Positions 8,674 to 17,120 of a stretch of DNA of 19,735 nt are shown piece by piece. Position 1 is the first letter of the stretch; the number at the start of each line of letters is the position of its first letter. Made by a program: the position numbers and the translations under genes. The stretch is from Fragilaria radians (taxonomy: Eukaryota > Bacillariophyta > Fragilariophyceae > Fragilariales > Fragilariaceae), in NCBI GenBank assembly GCA_900642245.1, contig CAAAJI010000007.1:652968-672702 (forward strand), given 5' to 3'. The notes beneath the pieces were generated by a model, which saw nothing but the letters and a program-made list of their open reading frames with translations, had not been told where the DNA came from and did not search any database.

Positions 8674-8870
8674 TACTTTACAATATTGTCTGCAAGTTGT
8701 AAAAATAGATTTGTCACTTTCTGGGTAAGCCACCTCCACTTCCTGGCATATGGCTCAAATAAGAATGGTAAAAAAGAGTACTTTACAATAGAATCTGCAA
8801 CTTATAAAACTAGATTTGTAAACTACCTCCACTTCCTGGCATATGGCTCAAATAAGAAAGGCAAAAAAGA
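8674..8870 (+). repeat. diverged tandem duplication, two units of about 105 and 92 bases
   Basis: Unit 1 (8674-8778) and unit 2 (8779-8870) both begin TACTTTACAATA. They share TGCAA-TT-TAAAA-TAGATTTGT and then a nearly identical block with CCTCCACTTCCTGGCATA and TGGCTCAAATAAGAA. Unit 2 lacks about 13 bases in the middle. The 3' block is better preserved than the 5' block. No coding role is apparent. Confidence 0.8.
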
Positions 8871-9510
8871 CATAGTACTTATGCAAAAATCAAGCCAGAA
8901 AAGAGATTAATTTTTTGGCAGCATTAGAACACAAAAGAAATAAAAATTTCAATCCTTTTTATCTTCCGGCAACGGAATTAAGTTACAATTTGCTTTTCTC
9001 CTTATATCAGTATTCAATGAAGTATTTGTCCCCACGTTTCCGTCTAATCACTTTACTTACTTCTTACATTAATCAGAAAGGCATCTTTACCTTAATCACC
9101 AAATCAGGTTCCCTGAAGTAGTTGTATCGGCCTCCCTTTAAACCTCTTTATGATTAGAAAGGGTAAGGAGTAAGGCAAACTGTTTTCTGATCCTTTGCCT
9201 TCCTTGAATTTTTTTCCGTCTTCACAGAGCATTTCTCCAACCTTTTAACTTATGAATTAAATTGGCTCTCCTTTAAGAATGTTTTCACCTAGAGGTGGCC
9301 TGTTTTCCCTAGTGCGGGGATAGGGTTCATTGAACGTATTTCCTGCGTTTATCATGGAAAGTGTACTAAGACATGTATTGTTATTCCGAATTTGAAAAAA
9401 CAAAAATTCTAATGCTTCTCAACCCAACCGATAACACTAGTTTTCTTTTCTCAATTCATTGAAAACGATTTCACAAGCATCTTATTCTTTCTTCTACCTT
9501 AACATTTATT

Positions 9511-9526
9511 CCCCCCCCCCTCCCCC
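9511..9526 (+). repeat. C10-T-C5 homopolymer tract
   Basis: Ten C, one T and five C, almost the same as the tract at 7367-7383. Further downstream (9600-9632) a CTTTTTTCTGTCTGGTGAAG-type block weakly resembles the block at about 7399-7432 next to the first tract, so both may sit in copies of one decayed element. Confidence 0.7.
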
Positions 9527-10431
9527 GATTGCAACAGGTTTTTCTTGATTCCTGAATGACTAGTGTTGACTAAAAGGGTGCTCACTCCATGTCACCCATC
9601 CTTTTTTCTGTCTGGTGAAGGTAAGAACCAAAATCGCCAACGTATAAAATTCAAACAAATAGATTAGAGAGCGTACAATATGACAACCATCCCAAAAGAA
9701 GAGTTTCATGTTTTTCGCAGCCTCTTCAATTTTAACTTCTCATATGAGAATTCTACAATTTCCTAAGCTTCTGATTTCCTAGAAACTTCTCATCGCGAAC
9801 AATCAAAACACTCCTTGCTCATATTTTTACCAACTTTCTTTTTCTCCCATTATTCTAATTTCATCTAATTCATGCTTCCATTTTCAAGGCCGTTGCCCAT
9901 TGGCCCCAGAAGCAATCGTAGACTAAGAAAAATTACAATTGAGAAAATGGGAAGCAATAACTGCACGAATTTCGCAAGGAAGCATATGCCTTATTTGATT
10001 ATTAAACAACAATGTATAATGAGGATCATCATTTTGTAGATAGAACAAAATAAAACCCTTGTTAACAAGAAGAATTGGGTACCCATCAGAATTGTGAATG
10101 ACAGAATGCTTATTCTTAGTAAAATATCACTTTAGGCGTATGATGATTGCTCAAATAAATGCAAACTAGCAATACAGATAGTATGCGTAAGTTAGTTTCA
10201 TTCATCAGACGGGTAGGCCATCCGGAAATTTCATTGCAGTGCGTCACTCGAAACCGAATTCTAAAAGGGTGAATATCCCTAATCCTTTCAACTATAAACA
10301 AAACTTTTTTCATGTGGATCATACACATTATATGAAAAGTGTCTTTGCTCAAAGCGTTCGTTCTAGTGTTCGCTTGTAACCGTCGTTTGTTCTACACTCA
10401 CTGTCAATATTCTCATTACCTTCAAGAGACC

Positions 10432-11010
10432 ATGACCCTTCCCGCACCCCTCGTTTTTGGATCCATTTGCTATGCTGCCCTATGCGGTGTTCTGCTTGTT
10501 GGGATTTTTGTTTCAATGCTATCAGGAATGTTATCAAAGGATAACGCCTCGTAAGTAGAATTATTCTTTTCGCAGCTCCAGCGGAACCAACATTTCTCAC
10601 ACGTTCCATTTTCATGTATCCCACTCTACAGCATTGCAAATGTTGTCGTAGTTGTTGCGACGTTTTCAATGTGGCTATTTTGGTACGTACTATTATATAT
10701 TCTCAATTTCTGTCGCTGCAATTTCCAGTTGGTATTAGAGGATTTAGTGGATTGCGTTTACGAAATGTTGAAGAGTTTGTGGAGGAATGGAGCAAGAAGT
10801 TATCTAAATTCCAGTGATTGTTGGAGGCATACGTCTCCAGAATATTGTCATGGATTTGTCCTGTGATCTCTGCCTCCTCAATAGATTGGATTTTGAAAAG
10901 AAAACAACAATCATACACCTTATTCCGATGGACTTACATATTCCTTTTCCAGGATTTCTGCTTGGATGCACCAGTGGCACCCACTAATTAAACCAATATA
11001 TGAGGCTTAA
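10432..11010 (+). CDS. VMA9: V-type H+-ATPase subunit e (Vma9/ATP6V0E), three exons
   Basis: The exons are 10432-10550, 10632-10682 and 10953-11010, joined by GTAAGT...CTACAG (81 nt) and GTACGT...TTCCAG (270 nt). The phases agree and the product is 75 residues, the usual size for this family. ATG at 10432 is the first in frame. The protein has two hydrophobic helices, about residues 7-32 (VFGSICYAALCGVLLVGIF) and 41-58 (IANVVVVVATFSMWLFW). It ends in WMHQWHPLIKPIYEA, which carries the family's Q-x-(N/H)-P-L-(I/V)-x-P signature (plant QMNPLIVP, yeast QLHPLVAP). Subunit e is a small membrane component of the V0 sector, which pumps protons into vacuoles and endomembrane compartments. The last exon, only 58 bases, is easy to miss because the second intron stays partly open. 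It converges with the methionyl-tRNA synthetase gene, with 161 bases between the stops. Confidence 0.9.
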
Positions 11011-11171
11011 AAAGAGTCACGAATACCCAACCTTTGATGTAATGATATAGAACTTGATATTCGCTTTCTTTTCTTTCACATATTATTCAGCATTAATCCA
11101 AAAATAATGTTGGTGTCACAACACATAATTTAACTTAAAAGTAATTCAAAGTTCTTTATCAAAGCGTCATA

Positions 11172-13030
11172 TTACACTTTTAATGCTTCCCCTATTTCAA
11201 TTCGAGGGAAGATGCCATTAGGTTTTACCATTGGAGCCCCAGGTTTGATTCTATAGTCATACTCAAGATACGAAAAGGTTCTTTCATCATGTGGCACTTG
11301 CAACAAATCCAAAATTTTATTTGCCGAGCTTGGGATAATAGGCTGGTAAAGAATGGCAACATAACGTAGGACTTCCATAATGACATAAAGAACCGTGCCC
11401 ATTCGAGCCAAGTCGGATTTCTTTAAACTCCAAGGCTCCATTGTATCGATGTACTTGTTCGTATCGCAAACCATTCCAATCATGGTTTCCGCATATTTAT
11501 GAAGCGCTTGGTTTGCAACGTGGAGACCCGCACGCTCGCGAAGGCCGTAGACAGATCTCAATATTTCTTGATCTTCGGAAGTAAACTCACCAGGTGTTGG
11601 AATTTGTTCTTGGCAATTCTTGTACACCATCGAAAGTGTGCGCTGGCAGAGGTTTCCAAGCTCATTCGCCAGGTTGGCGTTGATTCGCTGAACGAAAGCT
11701 TTCTGAGAAAAATCTCCGTCGTTACCGAAACCAACTTCTGCAACTAGGAAAAATCGAGTCTGGTCGACTCCAAACTATCAAAGTCATTAAAAGGCGGAAA
11801 ATGGTTGATGTGGTTGGAAGATGTTAGTCAGTATTGCTTCTTACCTCGTTTACTAGTTCAACAGGATCGATCACATTGCCCAAGGATTTTGAAATTTTTT
11901 CTCCGTCTTTAGTCCACCACCCGTGAGCAAACAGCCTCTTTGGCAACGGTAAGTCAGCTGCCATTAACATTGCAGGCCAGTATACAGCATGGAATCTTAG
12001 AATATCCTTTCCTACAACATGGAGACTCGCCGGCCAAAATTTTGTCATGTCGCTCTCGATGTTTGGGTATCCCAACGCAGAAATGTAGTTTGTAAGGGCA
12101 TCTATCCACACATAAACAACATGATTTTCATCACCAGGAACTTGAATGCCCCATCGAAAAGATGTTCTGCTTATGGATAAATCACGAAGGCCTCCCTTAA
12201 CGAATGATACAACCTCGTTTTTCCGTGAGGAAGGAGCAATAACATCCGGATTATTTTCATAAAATTCCAATAATCGATCCTGAAAAGCGCTGAGCTTAAA
12301 GAAGTAAGATGGCTCCTTAGCAACCCATTCAACATCAGCCCCAGTTGGAGCTTTTCCATCTATCAGTTCCGATTCGGAATAAAAGCACTCGTCACGAACA
12401 GAATACCATCCTTCATAGGTACCAAGATATATGAACCCCTTCTCTTGAAGGACTTTCCAAAGGTGCTGTACAGCCAATTTATGATAATCGTCCGTAGTAC
12501 GAATGAAAACGTCATTTGAAATATTCATTAAATCCAAGAGATCACGAAAATTAGTAGATACTTCATCAACGAATGTTTGAGGGTCAACTCCCTTTTTCGC
12601 AGCGGACTGTTCGACCTTCTACGCTCGAATGCATTGAAAAACTTGTTGTCAGTTTTGAGTCATTTATAAACGGTTACAGAAGATAGTACAAAGGCTGGCT
12701 TACCTGTCCATGCTCATCTGTACCACTCAAAAAGAAAACTTCCCTTCCACTGAGCCTCATGAATCTTGCAACCACATCGCAGGCAGTTGATGTGTACGCA
12801 TGTCCGATGTGGGGCTTATCGTTCACGTAATAAATTGGAGTCGTGATTTGAAAAGGGGAAATTCCATCATCACATGATGTTGCTGGAGTTCCAATTGCAT
12901 TTAAGATGTTCCTTGTGTTATACCTCGCTGAGAAAAAAGATTTAGCGGCTGACCGTCGGAGACCGAATGCTGTCGATTGTCGAGTACGAGCTGACACGAC
13001 TAGGAAACACAATATCATATTCAGTCGCAT
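11172..13030 (-). CDS. MARS2: organellar methionyl-tRNA synthetase (bacterial type), three exons, plastid-type presequence
   Basis: The exons, in transcription order, are 13030-12704, 12618-11845 and 11774-11172. The introns are 85 and 70 nt (GTAAGC...GCGTAG and GTAAGA...GATAG), both phase 0. The product is 567 residues and charges methionine onto tRNA-Met. Class I signatures are clear: HIGH as H74-I-G-H77 in NDKPHIGHAY, and KMSKS as KISKS at 350-354 in KISKSLGNVIDPVELVNE. TDEHGQKVEQ and the C-terminal helical anticodon-binding region (ANLANELGNL, QPIIPSSANKI) also fit the compact bacterial/organellar MetG type without a C-terminal tRNA-binding extension. The N-terminus (MRLNMILCFLVVSARTRQ then STAFGLRR) has a hydrophobic signal and a Phe at the predicted cleavage site, like plastid presequences of diatoms. 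One such enzyme often serves both plastid and mitochondrion. Start choice: 13030 is the first ATG in frame; a second is at 13018. The frame is open upstream to 13378 but without ATG. Confidence 0.93.
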
Positions 13031-15282
13031 GGGTTTCTTTCCAATGAATGTAGGCAATCGAAATTCGCGATAGGTTCGTTGATGAAGTAGGTTTGATCGA
13101 ATATTTAAAATTATGAGGATGTGGTGGCAAAGTAAAAGATGAATGAATTTCCAAGGATTGTTTGTGTGAGTCTCCGAGTAATCGATACACTCAATTCGTT
13201 GATCAGTGTCCACTTGTAAACGTACGTAAGTTTTCCAACGCAACGAAATACCAGTCACCGTCAAGTAGCGTTTAAGGATACAGTATGTAACAGAGTATGT
13301 ATGAGTCACATCGCGATGTGGAAAATACTTTTCAGAACCTTTTTCTCTTTTTCTCAAAGGTGCGTCACATGCTGACAATCAAAAATACAAAGGTCATTGC
13401 CTTTTACATATTTATAGTGCTCACACTGATCATGTTGGCATTCTTCTGAGTGCTGAAGTTCTCTTCATTAGACCCTTCATTGGAAATTTCCCCAAAAATG
13501 GAAGAGTGTCCATTTAGAAACTTATCACCACCACCATCATCACCAATATATTAAGCTTTGCGACAAAAAACTGAAGTCTTGGCCTTACTTTTGGCTTATA
13601 GATGGATATGTTTCTCCTGGCGTGTTATACACAACACATCCATCATTTTCATCCCCCGGCTAAAATCCAAAGCATTGTCAAGCATCAAACAAGGTAATGT
13701 TGCCAACTGTTCAACTAAAGGAAACAGCCTGTACGGAATGCTCATAAATTCGTTATAAATTAACTCGTGTTAGAAAATCCAACCGTAGCTAGTTGTCTAG
13801 GGCCGATTCACTTCCGCCATGCGGTGTTTCATTTAACGATTGTCATTGAGTGACAAAAAGTCAAAGGTTTGGCCTTATCATGGCTCGTAGATGAAGATAG
13901 TAATCCTTACCCTGATTTGATACTGGGTATCACACAAAAAATCAAAGAATTCAGAAGCATTATAAATAAAGTATTACTGCAACCTTCAACCTATTAACAC
14001 TCTACAGCCAAAGAGAGGCATAAAGAAGTGTTACATTTCTGCAAATCGAAGATGTTCATACACTCTCAGACATTTATTTTTGGTAGTCTTAATGGGAGAT
14101 GTTGAATCAATTTTGTAGATACATCTCCTCGATAATCTCCCTTGACTTGGAATCTCATGTTGTAAGGACAGTACTACATTTCTCATATGATTGGTTCTTA
14201 AGTGGTGAAAAACTGAATAACCTAGCTCACCATTATTCTAACAAACTATCACGTTGTATCTCACTGTCTGTTATAAGAAATGAAATCACTTTCTCAACGA
14301 CGTTGGCGAACCTTCAAAAATGGTGAACTCTGCTTTGCCTTACTAATGCATCAACATGATAAGCAACAACTTACAGTACAACTAAGTCGCATACATACCA
14401 ATTTCAAGTAGTAACTATGCTAATAAATAGCCCACATAGAAATACATATTAAACCTCTTTTTCGAAGTAAATATTCCAATTCGTCATTAAATGCATGCGA
14501 AGAAGTAAAAAAATAAAGGACAAATCACTTGCTTATTTAGAAGATTTTCATGTCAAGATTAATCAGACTTAAAACATTTTCTAATAGAGAAGAATCGACT
14601 ATTGAATAGGACGAAAAAAGGGAATCCTGGTTGAGCAGGTAGGACTTAGATAAACGAAGAAATATAAAAAAGGTATAAATGAGTCTTTGCACCGAAGTCT
14701 ATGACAGCCATACGTACCGGTTTTAGTTAAAGAAGATTAGTTTCACATTTCTATCCCGAATTTTGTATGTTGAGACAATGTTCCTTCCTTTCTTAGGTAA
14801 TAAACTAGGGGTTTAGATTTCTCTCAATTAAATAAAGATTAATAAATCTAGGCTGTGGCTTGAAAAGCAGTATAACTTTATTCCCGTTTTGAAACGATTG
14901 GGCAAGAATAGACTCTTTATCTATCATGAATATCAGAGTCAAGATTTCAACATTTACATGTGAAAAAAAGGATTGAGAGAGATGGTCTGCTACTTTTCTA
15001 TCCAAGGCCTGACTGAGAGAATTACGAGGGATTATCGCCACATTGGAGATAGCACTAACAAAAGGAACGAATAACCGCGACGAATTGACGATGAAGAATG
15101 ACTCCTAATTGCGCAAATCATATGAGTGTGACAACTGCCTTAGTATTGTTTACTATAGACAGATCAAAGCAGATGTCGGAAGGCGATCTTACTTATTGAA
15201 ACCAAGAGCTTATTGAATCTAGAGTGGAGAGTTGAAATAAATATCTAAATCATGGGATTCAAGGGGTGAAGATTATTAGGAA
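13031..15282. other. intergenic with dispersed repeat copy B; no confident gene
   Basis: The first 350 bases are the 5' flank of the synthetase and happen to be open in its frame with no ATG. The CAC/CAT run at about 13524-13545 is a short microsatellite. The repeat at 13716-13830 and a smaller repeated module are listed separately. Open frames at 14099-14326 and 14805-15041 (minus) start at unlikely codons or lack recognisable features. The remainder is AT-rich and featureless to my reading. Confidence 0.4.
13556..13905 (+). repeat. dispersed repeat copy B with flanking 45-base direct repeats
   Basis: The core at 13716-13830 matches copy A at 8376-8489. It has the same order of blocks: TACGGAATGCT, CCGTAGCTAGT, GTCTAGGG, and a terminal hairpin that here is CCGC-CAT-GCGG. 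The B-box position reads GATTCACTTCC, two changes from copy A. On both sides of the core a module recurs: GACAAAAAACTGAAGTCTTG...TTTTGGCTTATAGATGG at about 13560-13604, and GACAAAAAGTCAAAGGTTTG...CATGGCTCGTAGATGAAG at about 13852-13896. A weaker third version sits upstream of copy A at about 8309-8338. The ORF at 13558-13758 is a by-product of this repeat. Confidence 0.6.
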
Positions 15283-15393
15283 ATGAATTTAATCATTTAC
15301 GTATTTCATACCCTTCCAAAGGAGTATGAGACACCTATGGCAATGTTAGAAAACGACGGGGGCACGTTGGATAGAGTAAAAAAGCATCGCTAA
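15283..15393 (+). pseudogene. Ty1/copia-type gag fragment (decayed retrotransposon)
   Basis: A 36-codon open stretch reads MNLIIYVFHT then LPKEYETPMAMLEND and TLDRVKKHR before a TAA. This matches the Gag (UBN2-type) region of Ty1/copia elements, where a L-P-(K/E)-E-Y-E motif is followed by an acidic-end helix and a TL-(x)-(K/R)-V-K motif. Upstream in the same frame there is a TAG at 15277-15279, and downstream the sequence stays partly open (GTKAYLAGEIP) to another stop. No LTR, integrase, reverse transcriptase or primer-binding site could be found nearby, so only a remnant is present. The element is oriented with the plus strand. Confidence 0.6.
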
Positions 15394-15652
15394 GGAACAA
15401 AGGCCTATTTAGCTGGAGAGATTCCCCTTAATTTGGAAACTATAAATGATTTCATTGCTTCCCTAAATTATTTCGTTGTTTTCTAGGATTAGTCCAATGA
15501 ACTTTTGGAAAGGATTCTAGGCTGAAGAGTAAGATATTGTTATGCTTAAGTTTGATCACCTGGAAATCATTTGCAAGCTTGATTCATATATAGAATTCAA
15601 GGAGTCACATGACAAGAGTGGACAAAAAAGTATTGTGCCGTTACGTTGGAAT
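15394..15652. other. 3' flank of the coiled-coil gene and of the gag relic
   Basis: No independent feature seen. It may hold further decayed element sequence and the 3' UTR of the minus-strand gene ending at 15653. Confidence 0.35.
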
Positions 15653-17120
15653 TTAATATTTTATTGATGTCCAAGGTGACCGGAACGCATAAATTTGGGA
15701 ATGCTTTCCATAAAGATGTATAGAATCATTTTTGATCAAAACTGAAGTAATGCGCTTATCAATAATAGGTACTTGGGTCTCCATATCGATTATGAGCAAG
15801 CGACCGCGATTCCAGGATAACGATGTTCGACGTCTTTCACCGCAGACTAAAAAAGCCTGTTGCTTTGACTGCGACCACCACCAAGGCGCTTCCGAGTAAA
15901 TCCTGCTCCCAAGCTCAAGTTTAGTGCCAGGCATGACCGGAGCGCATAATCCATCCATAAAGAGCAATCCAATAGAATATGTGAAAGCGATGAAAAACGT
16001 TATTAAACAAAAACAATATGTAAAGGACAATGCAGAAAACTGAGAATTCTGTTTTGATTGAACACATTTACATCTCCGATTCTCTTGGAACAAAGTTAGT
16101 TCTGACTTTTCCATTTTACCGTTTATTGCCTCAAAGTGAATCTGAAGCATGTCGCGTTCCGATTGTGCAGAAAGAAGGTGCACTCGTAATTCCTTTACAT
16201 CAGCATTATGTTTGGATGATAACAGACCAAGCTTGGATCGAAAATCCATCCTGGACGTTCTCAACTCTTCAAGTGATAGCTCTGTCAGAAACCTCTGTCT
16301 CTCGAGGATTGCATAGTTTTCAGCTTCCCTGATCATCCTCTCATCTTGGATAGCAACCAATTCATTGCGGTGGTTTTCCAGTTTTCGCTTTGAATCTTTT
16401 ATGTCACTTCGTGCATCAGCAGTTTCTTGCTTCTGATGATGCATCAAAGAGGTCATTTTGGCCTCGTTTGTTCTCAATAAAGTTCGCAGCTTACTATGAA
16501 TGTTGTCCAGCAATTCCATGTAATTATTCATTTTAAGACTGTTTATATTATTGATATCAGCACGCGACTTTGCTAAACTTTCTTCTAAAGACACAATGGA
16601 ATCAAGAACCTTGCCAGCTCTTAGCAAACTGATATATCTCAGGAATCTCGCCACATCAGCGACGTTTACGTACCTCGCGGATCTCATTTGCTCGAGAAGC
16701 CTGATCATCGCTGCGATCAAGAACCTCTTTGGATATCTTGTCCAAAATTTTATTCTTTCGGGCGCTTAATTGCTGTTCCAATAAACATTCCTCTTTAGTC
16801 TGTGTAATCTTGATTTCCAATTCAGCGATCATTTGAATCAACTCCTCACGAGACATAGTAGAGCTCAAATATGTTGCCGCAACTTGTTCTGGAGCATTGG
16901 CAGCAGATAGAACTATATCATTATGAAAGCGAACTTTTTTAACGTCATTTGCTGGCTTTCGTCGCTTTTCTACGTCTTCGATTCTCTTAGATGTTGACAA
17001 TCGAATGGGGGGAAGCGTGTTTTGAAGCGTAGGTTCATCTCTAGCTTTCATTTGAAGCTTCGAATTTCCTTCATTTTCAGCATATTCAGAATCATGCAGT
17101 AGCAAAATGGTGATCTGCAT
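15653..17120 (-). CDS. coiled-coil protein with one membrane segment, unknown function (two exons)
   Basis: The exons are 17120-16674 and 16609-15653, with a phase-0 intron of 64 nt (GTACGT...GGCAAG) that joins NEIRE to VLDSIV. The total is about 467 residues. Residues 1-80 are polar and basic (SKRIEDVEKRRKPANDVKK). A long heptad-like coiled coil runs from about 90 to 325, rich in Glu, Lys, Leu and Gln. A strongly hydrophobic stretch at about 343-367 (FTYCFCLITFFIAFTYSIG) is followed by about 100 residues with a WWW motif and beta-like pattern (GRLLIIDMETQVPIIDKRI). The T-rich membrane-coding stretch begins near a GTAAAT that might be an intron donor. I found no acceptor keeping phase, so I keep it as coding. 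The start is uncertain: 17120 is the first in-frame ATG after a TAA at 17265-17267, with another at 17050. The family is not recognised; it could be a membrane tether of golgin-like design. Confidence 0.6.

Larger units (their letters stand above)
8144..10431. other. repeat-bearing non-coding region
   Basis: About 2.3 kb between the coding-like pieces and the V-ATPase e gene. It contains the dispersed repeat copy A, a tandem duplication and the second C-tract, each listed separately. A plus-strand frame at 8237-8377 (starting MGLPFFTLQGHGL) runs into the repeat and is probably fortuitous. Several other short open frames, at 8551-8739, 8686-8910 and 8915-9121, begin at non-ATG codons or derive from the repeats. 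I see no RNA gene here. Confidence 0.45.

Noticed and set aside
10614..10918. Overlapping ORFs on both strands within the V-ATPase e gene
   Set aside because: They are read-through of the second intron or antisense shadows. The three-exon model gives the complete family signature.
14805..15041. 78-codon minus-strand ORF
   Set aside because: It lies in featureless AT-rich sequence and shows no recognisable motif.
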